Of a stretch of 64,000 bases of DNA, positions 1 to 8,277 are shown piece by piece. Positions within the stretch are counted from its first letter, which is position 1; every line of letters begins with the position of its first letter. Below the pieces are notes generated by a model, which was not told the DNA's origin, ran no database searches, and saw nothing but the letters and a program-made list of their open reading frames with translations. A program made the translations under genes and the position numbers. The DNA is from Kribbella sandramycini (GTDB lineage Bacteria; Actinomycetota; Actinomycetes; Propionibacteriales; Kribbellaceae), in NCBI RefSeq assembly GCF_013131805.1, contig NZ_JABJRC010000006.1, positions 1 to 64,000 of the forward strand, written 5' to 3'.

Positions 1-143
1 TCGGCACAGCATCTCGCCGCACTGGTACGAAGGTGACGATGCTCCGCATCGACCCCTCCGCCCCAGCGCACCGAGCTACCGCACCGAGCACCTCCTCGCT
101 ACGGCGTGGAGTTCACCGACAGGCTCTCAGGGGAGGAGCCGTC

Positions 144-674
144 ATGGAACCGAAGGTGGTCTACGAGACGGAGCGGGTCCGCGTCCGGGACTGGACGCCC
201 GCGGACGGCGACCGCGTGTTCGACATCTACCGGCGCTGGGAGGTGTCGCGCTGGCTCGGCGCGGACCCGAAGGTGATGGCCGACCGGGACGCCGCGACCC
301 GCGTCATCACCCGCTGGAACGAGCGCAACCAGGACCCGCTGTACGGCGTCTGGGCCGTGCACGAGCGGGCGACGGACAGCGTGGCCGGGACGGTGCTCCT
401 CGTCCCGCTGCCCGAGCCGTCCGACGGGACGGCGTCCGCCGGCGAGGTGGAGGTCGGCTGGCACTTCCACCCGGACGCGTGGGGGCGCGGCCTGGCGACC
501 GAGGCCGCCCGGGGCGCCATCGAGCACGGCTTCAAGGCGGGGCTGGAGCGGATCTACGCCGTCGTCCGCCCCGACAACGCCGCCTCGCTGGCCGTCTGCC
601 GGCGGCTCGGCATGCGCTCGGTGGGCCGGACCAGCCGCTGGTACGACGCCGAACTGGAGGCCTTCCTGATCTGA
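144..674 (+). CDS. GNAT N-acetyltransferase, RimJ/RimL type
   Basis: Predicted acetyl-CoA-dependent N-acetyltransferase of 176 residues. The C-terminal half carries the GNAT core: a WHFHPDAWGRGLATEA segment (the acetyl-CoA-binding R/Q-x-x-G-x-G/A region, about residues 110-125) followed by the RPDNAASLAVCRRLGM segment typical of RimJ/RimL-like enzymes. The ATG was chosen because GGGGAGGAG lies just upstream; the frame stays open further upstream but that extension has no GNAT similarity. The substrate (ribosomal protein N-terminus, amino acid or antibiotic) cannot be told from sequence. It ends 40 bases before ychF and may be co-transcribed with it. Confidence 0.85.
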   Translation: MEPKVVYETERVRVRDWTPADGDRVFDIYRRWEVSRWLGADPKVMADRDAATRVITRWNERNQDPLYGVWAVHERATDSVAGTVLLVPLPEPSDGTASAGEVEVGWHFHPDAWGRGLATEAARGAIEHGFKAGLERIYAVVRPDNAASLAVCRRLGMRSVGRTSRWYDAELEAFLI

Positions 675-714
675 ATTGGGGCGGAGCGGTCCTGGCCGCG
701 TAGTCTTGACGCCC

Positions 715-1791
715 GTGGCACTCACCATCGGAATCGTCGGGCTCCCCAACGCGGGCAAGTCCACGCTCTTCAACGCGCTGACCAAGAACAACGTGCTCGC
801 CGCGAACTACCCGTTCGCGACGATCGAGCCGAACGTCGGGGTCGTCGGCGTCCCGGATGCCCGGCTGGAGAAGCTGGCCGCGCTCTACAACTCCGCCAAG
901 GTGATCCCGGCCACGGTGCAGTTCGTCGACATCGCGGGCATCGTCCGCGGCGCGTCGGAGGGTGAGGGCCTGGGCAACAAGTTCCTCAGCCACATCCGCG
1001 AGTCGGACGCGATCTGCCAGGTCACCCGCGTCTTCCGCGACGACGACGTCACCCACGTCGACGGCAAGGTCTCCCCGGCCGACGACATCTCCACCATCCA
1101 GACCGAGCTGATCCTCGCCGACCTGCAGACGGTCGAGAAGGCGATCCCGCGGCTGGAGAAGGAGATGCGCCTCAAGAAAGAGGCCGCGGTCACCCTCGAA
1201 GCCGTCCGCGCCGCCCAGAAGCACCTCGAGGCCGGCACCCCCATCATCGCCACCGACGTCGACCGCGACGCCATCCGCGAACTGATGCTGATGACCGCCA
1301 AGCCCTACCTGTTCGTCTTCAACTGCGACGCCGACGAACTCGCCGACGAGCCCCTGAAACAGCAGATGCGCGAGCTGGTCGCCCCCGCCGAGGCCATCTT
1401 CCTCGACGCCAAGTTCGAAGCCGAGCTCGTCGAACTCGGCGACGAGGCCGAAGCCCTCGAAATGCTCAAGGAAATGGGCATCGACGAGCCCGGCCTCGAC
1501 GTCCTCGCCCGCGTCGGCTTCGACACCCTGGGCCTCCAGACCTACCTCACCGCCGGCCCCAAAGAAGCCCGCGCCTGGACCATCAAACGCGGCGCCACCG
1601 CCCCCGAAGCCGCCGGCGTCATCCACACCGACTTCCAGCGCGGCTTCATCAAGGCCGAAATCGTCTCCTACCAAGACCTCCTCGACGCCGGCTCCCTGGT
1701 CACCGCCCGCTCCGCCGGCAAAGTCCGCATGGAAGGCAAGGACTACACCATGCAAGACGGCGACGTAGTCGAATTCCGCTTCAACGTCTGA
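715..1791 (+). CDS. ychF: Ribosome-associated ATPase/GTPase YchF (Obg family)
   Basis: A 358-residue OBG-family P-loop NTPase that binds ribosomes; family members prefer ATP. The P-loop GLPNAGKST is at residues 9-17, the switch II motif DIAGIV near residue 72, and the altered G4 motif NCDADE (in place of NKxD, the basis of ATP preference) near residue 203. A C-terminal TGS domain ends in MQDGDVVEFRFNV. Length matches the usual 360-365. The GTG start gives the canonical MALTIGIVGLPNAGKST beginning; an upstream TTG would add 13 unconserved residues. From about codon 155 onward third positions become almost uniformly C, unlike the 5' half. Confidence 0.96.
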   Translation: MALTIGIVGLPNAGKSTLFNALTKNNVLAANYPFATIEPNVGVVGVPDARLEKLAALYNSAKVIPATVQFVDIAGIVRGASEGEGLGNKFLSHIRESDAICQVTRVFRDDDVTHVDGKVSPADDISTIQTELILADLQTVEKAIPRLEKEMRLKKEAAVTLEAVRAAQKHLEAGTPIIATDVDRDAIRELMLMTAKPYLFVFNCDADELADEPLKQQMRELVAPAEAIFLDAKFEAELVELGDEAEALEMLKEMGIDEPGLDVLARVGFDTLGLQTYLTAGPKEARAWTIKRGATAPEAAGVIHTDFQRGFIKAEIVSYQDLLDAGSLVTARSAGKVRMEGKDYTMQDGDVVEFRFNV

Positions 1792-1840
1792 CCGGCCGCC
1801 TCCGGCGCCAAAGGACACGGCCTCCGGCCGCGCAGTTCTT

Positions 1841-1900
1841 TCGGCGCCTCCGTCGCAGCCTCGCGACGCGAGTTGTCACCGAAGCTCGGCGAGGCGCCGA
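1841..1900. terminator. Nested inverted repeat between convergent ychF and SMI1/KNR4 genes
   Basis: A perfect 10-base inverted repeat (TCGGCGCCTC and GAGGCGCCGA) encloses a smaller hairpin (GTCGC, 6-base loop, GCGAC). It lies between the two stop codons and has no T tract, so it is at best a factor-assisted bidirectional terminator or a structured 3' end. Confidence 0.4.
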
Positions 1901-1960
1901 CGGAAGCCTCGGCCCTGGGCTCAATCCCCTGAGTGGACACACCTTGGGCTCGTCGACGAC

Positions 1961-2446
1961 TCAGTACGCGTCGTCGTACACCGAGCTGTGGACGAGACCG
2001 GTGATGAAGGCGGCGAAACTGGGGGCGAGCCGGGTGATCCGGTAGTCGAACTCCTGGTCGACGTGGACGACGCTTGGCTCGCCTGGGGAGCGGTAGTCGA
2101 GGGCGATCATGTCGTGGCCGGCGGACGGGCAGTCCGCGAAGTAGACGCCGATGTCGGGGTAGCCCCACTCCGTGACCCAGAAGGTGCTCCCGAAGGTGCC
2201 GCACAAGCTCTCGTCCGCCGTTCGGCCGATGGCCGCGATCGACGTGACTTCTACGTGGTCGTCGGCCCATGAGGTGCGGGACTCCGTCGGGTGTGCCGAT
2301 CGCGCCAAGTGTCCGCCGTTGTGCTGTCGGGCCAGCTCGACGTACGCCGCCGGCAACCGCAGGCCCAACTCGGCCTCGACGGAGGCCACCAGCGCGTCGT
2401 CCGCCGGCGGCTCGAACGGCCGCTCGTCTCCGAAAACCTCGATCAT
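1961..2446 (-). CDS. SMI1/KNR4 family protein
   Basis: A 161-residue soluble protein of the SMI1/KNR4 (SUKH) superfamily. The N-terminal region VEAELGLRLPAAYVELARQH followed by NGG is the hallmark helix-loop of the fold. The middle carries WGYPDIGVYFADCPSAGHD, matching the family's G-D-h-x-h strand pattern. SUKH proteins serve as immunity proteins of polymorphic toxins or as general interaction modules; no toxin gene is adjacent, so a housekeeping or orphan role is equally possible. The ATG was preferred over a GTG two codons upstream; neither has a clear ribosome site. It lies 16 bases downstream of the lipoprotein gene and probably shares its transcript. Confidence 0.8.
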   Translation of the reverse strand: MIEVFGDERPFEPPADDALVASVEAELGLRLPAAYVELARQHNGGHLARSAHPTESRTSWADDHVEVTSIAAIGRTADESLCGTFGSTFWVTEWGYPDIGVYFADCPSAGHDMIALDYRSPGEPSVVHVDQEFDYRITRLAPSFAAFITGLVHSSVYDDAY

Positions 2447-2462
2447 CTGCACAGTTTCAGCC

Positions 2463-3716
2463 CTACTTCTTGAGGGCTGTCAGGAGTTGGGGTTCGGTTT
2501 GGCTCAGGTGTTTTTGGAGGAGTTGGTCTCGGTGGGCGGGGGTGTCGGGGCCTTTGGCTTGGTCGGTGTAGAGGGCGATGACTTTGGGGAGGCCGTGGGT
2601 TGTGGCCAGGTGTTCGATGATGAGCCAGCTGACGCCGTAGGACTCGTCGCCGTAGTCGCCGTGGAAGGTGCCGTCGATGGGGAGGACGGTGAGTTCGGGG
2701 ATGACGGTTCTGCGGAGTTCGGCGCGTTTCTTGGCGGGGCGGTCGTCGCCTTCTTGTTCGGCGAGGCGCCTTTCGACGTACTCGGCCAGGCCTTCGACCA
2801 TCCAGGTGGGGGCGGCGTTGCCGAGGGGCGCCATGACTACGTGGGTGAACTCGTGGGCGAGTAGGAGGCGGCCGGCGGTTTTGCGTTCGGTGGGGTTGAT
2901 GACGACGCGGCTGCCGACGACTTCGAGGATCGTCTCGTCGGCCTTGCTGGGGGCGAGGTTGGGGGTGGCTACTGCGCCGGCCGGGTGGCCGCCGGTCTGC
3001 CACTCCGGGGACATGGACCGTTTGTCGGCCAGGGCGACCACGAGGATGCCGGACTGCGCTCGCCGGGTCGCCGCGCGGACGGCGGGCAGGGCGGCCGCAG
3101 CCTCGTTCGCCAGCCGCACCCCGTTGGCGCGCTCCTGCGATGGGACGACGATCAGCAGGCCAGGACGCCGGACGACCTCGATCGGGCCGAGGTCCCACGG
3201 CTCGCGGTACGTTCCCCGGTCAGCCTCCTGCGCGAGATCGTCGTCCGACACCAGCACGACCTGCCCGCCACGCTCGGCGAACGTGTAACCGAGCGGGGTA
3301 GCACGCGCGGCCGCGTCAATGCCGGTGAGCTGGATGAGCATCCGCACCCGGAACGCCTGCGCTCCCTGCCCGCTCTCCGGCTTCTCCTCCGCGACGTACT
3401 CCGTCTCCCGCTGAAAGCCCACCTGCCGGACGCCGAGCTTCTGCAGGTTCGCGAACACCTGGCGCTGGCGCGCGACCAGTTTCGCGTTCGCGGGATCGAC
3501 GGTCTTCAGGAACTCGGTCTCCTGCCCACCCACGATCGCGGCCGACCGGGCTTTCAGGAGCGCATCCACCTGCGGCACCATCCGCTCCTCAGGCGGAACG
3601 GACGCCGACGCCGTCGCTGAGCTCGATGGACTCGCCGCCGGAGCCCCCGCCTGCGAACACCCCGCCAACAGGCCCGCCCCTGCGACCAGAGCCACGATCC
3701 ACTTTCCTCGGTACAT
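2463..3716 (-). CDS. Lipoprotein with a peptidase MA-like zinc metalloprotease motif
   Basis: Predicted 417-residue exported lipoprotein. Residues 1-20 form a signal peptide with lipobox LLAGC, followed by an Ala/Ser-rich linker. A zinc-binding HEFTH motif sits near residue 286, and EGLAEYVE about 20 residues later would supply the third (gluzincin) ligand, as in peptidase-MA-like proteins. The long N-terminal half resembles no family I recognise and may be a nuclear-transport-factor-like or substrate-recognition domain. The ATG is preceded by GGAAGGG at good spacing, excluding 12 upstream codons. The last 160 codons are strongly C-ending, unlike the first part. Natural substrate unknown. Confidence 0.8.
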   Translation of the reverse strand: MYRGKWIVALVAGAGLLAGCSQAGAPAASPSSSATASASVPPEERMVPQVDALLKARSAAIVGGQETEFLKTVDPANAKLVARQRQVFANLQKLGVRQVGFQRETEYVAEEKPESGQGAQAFRVRMLIQLTGIDAAARATPLGYTFAERGGQVVLVSDDDLAQEADRGTYREPWDLGPIEVVRRPGLLIVVPSQERANGVRLANEAAAALPAVRAATRRAQSGILVVALADKRSMSPEWQTGGHPAGAVATPNLAPSKADETILEVVGSRVVINPTERKTAGRLLLAHEFTHVVMAPLGNAAPTWMVEGLAEYVERRLAEQEGDDRPAKKRAELRRTVIPELTVLPIDGTFHGDYGDESYGVSWLIIEHLATTHGLPKVIALYTDQAKGPDTPAHRDQLLQKHLSQTEPQLLTALKK

Positions 3717-3762
3717 CTGGCACCCTTCCAACCCCCGGATGCTCCGAAGCATAAGGGCGGAG

Positions 3763-4122
3763 CTACGGTGCGAGGCGGCGCAGGTCGCTCAGAGCGGTCT
3801 CCGACGTGGCGCGGGCATGTGCCAGCCGGCGGACGCCGCCGCGGAGCTTGTGCCGGCTCCACCAGGCGGTGACGCCGGAGAGCGGTAGCAGGTTCAGCTC
3901 GTCGAGCGCCTCGAGCAGGGCCTGCGCGAACCGCTCCGAGGCCTCGATCATCCGGATGTCGGCCTGCACCAGGTTCAGCTCGACTTGGGACAACCGCCGC
4001 GACCGCAACAACCGATCCGCCAACGGATCCGCCTCGTCCAGCATCCTGTGGATCAACACCAGCTCACCCTCGACCACCGCCCGCGTCGAGTCCAAGAACG
4101 CCAAATGCTCCCGAACCCCCAC
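3763..4122 (-). CDS. Hypothetical helical protein
   Basis: A 119-residue predicted protein that I do not recognise. It is rich in Leu, Ala, Glu and Arg with long amphipathic helical stretches (for example LVQADIRMIEASERFAQAL) and no signal peptide or membrane segment. The GTG start is preceded by a GAGGGGG purine run. Codon use is normal for the window, which supports a real gene. It lies 46 bases upstream of the lipoprotein gene on the same strand. No function is proposed. Confidence 0.6.
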   Translation of the reverse strand: MGVREHLAFLDSTRAVVEGELVLIHRMLDEADPLADRLLRSRRLSQVELNLVQADIRMIEASERFAQALLEALDELNLLPLSGVTAWWSRHKLRGGVRRLAHARATSETALSDLRRLAP

Positions 4123-4211
4123 CCAACCCCCTCAATCCGCCATGTCCTCCGAAGCTAGCCGGACAACGCGAACCTCGGAGCCCGCTGACCTGAACCGGTC
4201 ACCTCCGGGCA

Positions 4212-4301
4212 GACGAACGGGTAGAGGTAGACCGAGGCGGCCTGTCCAGGCGGGGCAGCACCTCCCCAGGGCCCGGATGACTGGACCAATACCCGTTCGT
4301 C
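4212..4301. repeat. 12-base perfect inverted repeat enclosing 66 bases
   Basis: GACGAACGGGTA and its exact reverse complement TACCCGTTCGTC bracket 66 bases in the region between two divergent genes. The interior holds shorter dyads (GGGG/CCCC and TCCAG/CTGGA). It could be a long regulatory hairpin or a very small inverted-repeat element; no target-site duplication was recognised. Confidence 0.5.
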
Positions 4302-4332
4302 GGTCCGGTGTCGTCGGCCTTACGTTTGGCGG

Positions 4333-4716
4333 ATGGTGGCGAAGTGGAGCGGCTGTCGTCAGCGGTGGTGGGCCGGGCGGCGGTGGAGCGGCTACGACGG
4401 GCTCGTGCGCCGGTTCCTGCCTGCTGCCTGGCCGTGGCAGCGATACCTGAACGAGGAACATCAGGACGAAGACGAGCCCGAGGTCTGGACCTACGTCTGG
4501 GCGTGCTCCGGTCTGACCACGGTCGAGCTGGACCGGCTCCTACTCGCGGTCGCCGATGACGAGATCGGGCCCGTGGTCGTCGTCGGGCCCGAGGCCGACT
4601 GGATCTATGCGCCGTACGACGGCGGCGCTGACGTGATCGCCGCCGATGCCGACCGGCGTGAAGCGCTGCGGGAGCGGTTCGCGGCCTGGCTGTCGCCGCA
4701 CCCGATCGGGCTGTAG
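4333..4716 (+). CDS. Hypothetical protein, DUF3885-like
   Basis: A 127-residue soluble protein. The segment WIYAPYDGGADVIAADADRR, followed by REALRERFAAWLS, resembles the C-terminal half of DUF3885 proteins (aromatic-x-x-YDDRG-D-hydrophobic, then an R-x-x-L-x-x-x-Y/F helix). The acidic EEHQDEDEPEVWTYVWACS region precedes it. The assignment is tentative. Divergent from the upstream hypothetical gene, with an inverted repeat between them. Confidence 0.6.
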   Translation: MVAKWSGCRQRWWAGRRWSGYDGLVRRFLPAAWPWQRYLNEEHQDEDEPEVWTYVWACSGLTTVELDRLLLAVADDEIGPVVVVGPEADWIYAPYDGGADVIAADADRREALRERFAAWLSPHPIGL

Positions 4717-4798
4717 GACCGGTCGGTGGACGGTGGTTGTGAGCGCTGCGCCGATATACGGGTGCAACGTCGTGAGGGGATGGGTACCGTGCTGGGGC

Positions 4799-5521
4799 AT
4801 GGCTGACGACTTGTTTGCGGTTCCGCGGCTGGCTGCGTTGTACGACGTGCTGGAGGAGGCGCGGCCGGATCTCGATCACTACGTCGCGATGGTTGCCGAG
4901 TTCGGTGCCGAACGGGTGCTGGATGTCGGCTGTGGGACAGGTGAGCTGGCTTGTCTGCTGGCCGGGCGGGGGGTCGAGGTGGTCGGTGTCGATCCCGCTG
5001 CGGCTTCGCTGGAGGTTGCTAAGGGCAAGCAGTATGCCGATCGCGTGCATTGGGTGCATGGCGATGCGACGGCGCTGCCGCCGATGGAGGTCGATCTGGC
5101 GGTGATGACCGGGAATGTCGCGCAGGTCTTCCTGACCGAGGAGGACTGGTCGGCGACGGTGAGCGGTATTCGGCAGGCGCTCAGGCCGGGTGGGCGGTTC
5201 GTGTTCGAGACGAGAGACCCGGCGCGGCGAGCCTGGGAGGACTGGGCGAACTGGTCACGCGAGACGACCTACCGGGAGCTCAACCTGCCATCCGGGGAGA
5301 CGGTGGCGAACTGGGGTGAGCTGACCCAGGTCGACCTGCCGTACGTCAGCTTCCGCGGCACGTACGTGTTCAGCTCCGACGACGCCGTACTGACGTCGGA
5401 CTCGACACTCTGGTTCCGGGAGCGCGACGAGGTGACGCTGGACGGTTTCACCGTCGACGAGGTGCGCGACGCGCCGGACCGGCCGGGGATGGAGTTCGTG
5501 TTCGTCGCTAGGCGGCTGTGA
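4799..5521 (+). CDS. Class I SAM-dependent methyltransferase
   Basis: A 240-residue Rossmann methyltransferase. Motif I LDVGCGTGE is at residues 41-49, the acidic end of strand 2 is VVGVDP near residue 67, and post-motif GDATALPP and VAVMTGNVAQVF-like segments follow. Small soluble enzymes of this kind methylate small molecules or proteins; the substrate is not evident. The ATG was chosen by homology to the family's short N-terminal helix; the frame is open about 50 codons upstream without conserved content. Its 3' end overlaps the convergent phosphotransferase gene by 14 bases. Confidence 0.85.
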   Translation: MADDLFAVPRLAALYDVLEEARPDLDHYVAMVAEFGAERVLDVGCGTGELACLLAGRGVEVVGVDPAAASLEVAKGKQYADRVHWVHGDATALPPMEVDLAVMTGNVAQVFLTEEDWSATVSGIRQALRPGGRFVFETRDPARRAWEDWANWSRETTYRELNLPSGETVANWGELTQVDLPYVSFRGTYVFSSDDAVLTSDSTLWFRERDEVTLDGFTVDEVRDAPDRPGMEFVFVARRL

Positions 5522-6380
5522 GCAGCGCGGTCAGCGTGCGGTGGGCAGTGCGGGACATAGTCGGGTTGGTCTCGACGTAGTACCAGAGGCAGCCGATCGC
5601 CTGGGCGAACGACCAGCCCATCCCACGGGCCCACTCCGCGTCGTCGCTGCCGACGGCGGCGCGGAACGCGGCCCGGGCTTCGGCGTCCATCAGGTTCCAC
5701 GCGGGCTGCAGATCCATCGCCGGGTCGGAGACGGTGAACGTGCCGACGTCGATCACCCCGGCCAGCCGTCCGTCGGCGACGAGCAGGTTCCCAGGCATCA
5801 GGTCGCGGTGGGTCCAGACGTCGGGCTCGGTCCGCGGCGTCTCCCGCAGCTGCGCCCACAGCGCGGTGAGGGCGTCGACGTCGATCAGCTCGCGACTGCG
5901 TGCCAGGCCGTCCGCTACATACTCGTCTTGTGACGTCAGTACGCCGCCGCGCCACGGGCCGCTGAACACGCGCCCCTCGGTCGGGGCTGCCCGCAGTGCC
6001 CGGACGAACCGCGCCAGGTCCTCGCTGAACCCGGGGCCGATCTCAGCGTCGTACGCCGTACTTCCGTCCAGCCAGCTGTAGACGGCCCAGGGCAGTGGGT
6101 ACCCAGCGCCCGGCTCGCCGATCAGTACGGGCTCCGGTGTCGGGTACGGCGAGATGGCGCGCAACCGCCGTGCGGCCGACGCCTCATCTTCGAGCTCTTG
6201 ACGCACCTCGGCCGGATCACCCGGCCGCAGCGGGAGGCGGGCGACCAGCTCGCTCCCGATCCGGAACAGCGCGTTCACGGTCCCCGGAGAGGCCACAGCC
6301 TGCACCGGCAGCCCCGGAAACCGATCGGCCGCCAGCCGCTCGACCAGATCGACGGTCACGTCCAGCTGTCCCGCATGCAT
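5508..6380 (-). CDS. Aminoglycoside phosphotransferase (APH) family kinase
   Basis: A 290-residue kinase-fold protein of the APH/choline kinase superfamily. The catalytic loop HRDLMPGNLLV is near residue 190 and the metal-binding IDVG (usually IDFG) near residue 210; an N-terminal lobe with ARLPLRPGD ends in the hinge PWAVYSWLDG. Such genes are numerous in actinobacteria and often act on small metabolites, so antibiotic resistance should not be assumed. ATG chosen; a GTG two codons upstream is possible. Convergent with, and overlapping, the methyltransferase gene. Confidence 0.85.
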   Translation of the reverse strand: MHAGQLDVTVDLVERLAADRFPGLPVQAVASPGTVNALFRIGSELVARLPLRPGDPAEVRQELEDEASAARRLRAISPYPTPEPVLIGEPGAGYPLPWAVYSWLDGSTAYDAEIGPGFSEDLARFVRALRAAPTEGRVFSGPWRGGVLTSQDEYVADGLARSRELIDVDALTALWAQLRETPRTEPDVWTHRDLMPGNLLVADGRLAGVIDVGTFTVSDPAMDLQPAWNLMDAEARAAFRAAVGSDDAEWARGMGWSFAQAIGCLWYYVETNPTMSRTAHRTLTALLTAA

Positions 6381-6428
6381 CGCCACGCGCAGCAGTATCA
6401 GCCGGCGCGCACCGGCCCGCCCACCGAT

Positions 6429-7079
6429 TTAGTGCACGGCCAACGGCTTCGCGCGCTCGGCGGCCAACCGGACTGCGAAGACAGCCAGCGCCGTCCCGGT
6501 CAGGTAGCGGTGGACGCGCAGCCAGGCCGGTCGAGCGGTCAGGAAGCCCGCGATCGAGCCGGCGGTGATGATGAAGACCGCGTTCATCGCGACGCCGACG
6601 ACCAGCTGCGTCATGCCCAGAATCAGGCTCTGGACGCCGAGGTGCCCGCGCTCCGGCGCCAGGAACTGGGGGAGCAGGGAGATGTAGAGAATCGCGATCT
6701 TCGGGTTCAGCAGGCAGGTCAGCAGGCCTATACCGAACAGTTTCCGGGAGCTGTCCGGAGCCAGCTCCTGCGTTGCGAAGACCGAGCTGCCGCCGGGCTT
6801 GAGCGCGTTCCAGGCCAGCCAGAGCAGGTAGGCGGCGCCGGCGTACTTGAGCACCGGATAGATCTCCGGCACCAGCGCGAACAGCGTCGCCAGCCCGGCA
6901 CTTGCCGCGAGCAAGTAGACCAGGAACCCGACGCCGACCCCTGCCAGCGAGATCAGCCCGGCCCGGCGGCCCTGCGTGATCGACCGGGAGATCAGGTAGA
7001 TCATGTTCGGCCCGGGCAGGATCACCAGCCCCAGCTCCACGAGTGCGATTCCGAGCAACGCCTCACCACTGACCGGCAA
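6429..7079 (-). CDS. LysE/RhtB family exporter
   Basis: A 216-residue membrane protein with about six hydrophobic segments, the N-terminal LVILPGPNMIYLISRS motif and the following QGRRAGLIS loop diagnostic of the LysE/RhtB amino-acid exporters. TTG is chosen as start because AGGAG lies six bases upstream and the resulting N-terminus fits the family; a GTG 16 codons upstream lacks a ribosome site. Likely exports an amino acid or derivative; substrate unknown. The next gene on its strand, the phosphotransferase, starts 48 bases downstream. Confidence 0.85.
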   Translation of the reverse strand: MPVSGEALLGIALVELGLVILPGPNMIYLISRSITQGRRAGLISLAGVGVGFLVYLLAASAGLATLFALVPEIYPVLKYAGAAYLLWLAWNALKPGGSSVFATQELAPDSSRKLFGIGLLTCLLNPKIAILYISLLPQFLAPERGHLGVQSLILGMTQLVVGVAMNAVFIITAGSIAGFLTARPAWLRVHRYLTGTALAVFAVRLAAERAKPLAVH

Positions 7080-7224
7080 CTCCGGCTCCTCTCCCTCGGC
7101 TCCGAACCTGACAATGCCGAGGACCACAGCCGTCCGGGTGTCCGGCCGGCGAATTTGAGTCGCATCAGGTGTTCACAGTCGGTTAGCGTAGGGGCGGTAC
7201 GCCTGACGGTTTGAAGGAGACAGC

Positions 7225-7401
7225 ATGAGCGAGAAGGCCAGCAAGCCGGCGGACGATCTGCAGAAGAAGTTCCGGGAAGCGCTCGAGAAGAAGAACGCCG
7301 GAAACCACTCGCACCCCGGTAGCGGTGCGCGCGGTCAGGGTGTCGGCGAAGCGCACAACGACAAGCAGAAGCGCCAGTTCCGGCGCAAGTCCGGCAGCTG
7401 A
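7225..7401 (+). CDS. DUF5302 family small protein
   Basis: A 58-residue highly charged protein starting MSEKASKPADDLQKKFREAL and ending QKRQFRRKSGS, matching the actinobacterial DUF5302 family. It has a GAAGGAG ribosome site 5 bases before the ATG. The acidic/basic helix at the N-terminus is followed by a Gly/His-rich middle and a very basic tail; nucleic-acid binding is possible but unproven. A good intrinsic-terminator hairpin follows the stop. Confidence 0.85.
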   Translation: MSEKASKPADDLQKKFREALEKKNAGNHSHPGSGARGQGVGEAHNDKQKRQFRRKSGS

Positions 7402-7430
7402 AGCACTCCGCACTGTCCACCCATCCGAAT

Positions 7431-7464
7431 GAGCCCCCGGTTGCCGCCGGGGGCTCGAGCTTTT
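7431..7464 (+). terminator. Rho-independent terminator after the DUF5302 gene
   Basis: Perfect 10-base stem (GAGCCCCCGG / CCGGGGGCTC) with a 6-base loop, followed after GAGC by TTTT. It separates the DUF5302 gene from the GntR regulator. Confidence 0.8.
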
Positions 7465-7480
7465 CCACTAGAGTCGGCGC

Positions 7481-8182
7481 GTGAGTGAGCCGCTGCATTT
7501 CGTGGTGAAGACCCGGTTGGTCGAGGTGATCGAGCGACTTGGGGAGGGTGGCGCGCTACCGCCGGAGCGGGTGCTCGCGAAGGACTTCGGGGTGTCGCGG
7601 TGGACGATGCGGCAGGCCATTCGGGAGCTGATCGCGGACGGGCGGCTGCGGGCCCGGCAGGGGCAGGGGACGTTCGTGGCGACGCCGAAGCTCGTGCAGC
7701 CGCTGGCGCTGGTGAGTTACACCGAGGCGCTCCGGGCGCAGGGGCACACGCCGGCGCGTGAGGTGGTCAAGTTCGAGGAGATCGCCGCGGACGACGTCCT
7801 GGCCGAACAGCTCGCGATCGCTTCCGGTGATCGGGTCTACGAGCTGGAGCGGGTGCTGTTCGCCGACGGCCAGCCGATCGGCCTGGAGACGACGTACATG
7901 TCCGTGCAGCGCTTCCCGACCCTGCGCGAGGTGCTGGATCCGACCGGCTCGCTGTACCGCTGCCTGACCGGTCAGCTCGGCGTCCGCTTCGGGGAGGGCG
8001 AGGAGCTGGTCGAGACGGTGATCGCGACCCCGCGCGAGGCCGAGCTGCTCAAGGCGACCCAGTCGCTCCCGATGCTGCTCCTGCACCGCAACACCCGCGA
8101 CGCCGACGGCCACCCGATCGAGGTGGTCCGCTCTCTCTACCGCGGCGACCGCGTCGGCTTCCGCGCCACCCTCCGCCCCTAA
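7481..8182 (+). CDS. GntR-family regulator (HutC/UTRA type), probable phosphonate-locus repressor
   Basis: A 233-residue regulator. The N-terminal winged helix (about 8-75) contains LPPERVLAKDFGVSRWTMRQ and the wing GRLRARQGQGTFVA; a C-terminal UTRA ligand-binding domain (about 90-230) ends in VVRSLYRGDRVGFRATL. HutC-type regulators often repress adjacent transport and catabolic operons and bind TGG-N6-CCA-like palindromes. A TGGTCCGGACCA palindrome lies 51 bases after its stop, in front of the FAD enzyme gene, so local control of the phosphonate operon is likely. The effector could be 2-aminoethylphosphonate or a derivative (inference). Confidence 0.88.
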   Translation: MSEPLHFVVKTRLVEVIERLGEGGALPPERVLAKDFGVSRWTMRQAIRELIADGRLRARQGQGTFVATPKLVQPLALVSYTEALRAQGHTPAREVVKFEEIAADDVLAEQLAIASGDRVYELERVLFADGQPIGLETTYMSVQRFPTLREVLDPTGSLYRCLTGQLGVRFGEGEELVETVIATPREAELLKATQSLPMLLLHRNTRDADGHPIEVVRSLYRGDRVGFRATLRP

Positions 8183-8233
8183 CGTTCCTCAGCGGTTCAC
8201 CGGCCGGACGCCGATGACGCACGCGCCCTTCAA

Positions 8234-8245
8234 TGGTCCGGACCA
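8234..8245. promoter_or_regulatory. Putative GntR/HutC operator TGGTCCGGACCA
   Basis: A perfect 12-base palindrome matching the TGGT-N4-ACCA form bound by HutC-type regulators such as mycobacterial PhnF. It overlaps an alternative upstream ATG of the FAD oxidoreductase, which argues that translation really begins at the GTG 33 bases downstream. Confidence 0.65.
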
Positions 8246-8277
8246 ATCTGGAACCAGTCGAGACGAGGGAGACGCCG

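Noticed and set aside
1..36. Possible C-terminal tail of a gene beginning left of the window (frame reading SAQHLAALVRR then stop)
   Set aside because: Only 11 codons are visible, so it cannot be distinguished from chance.
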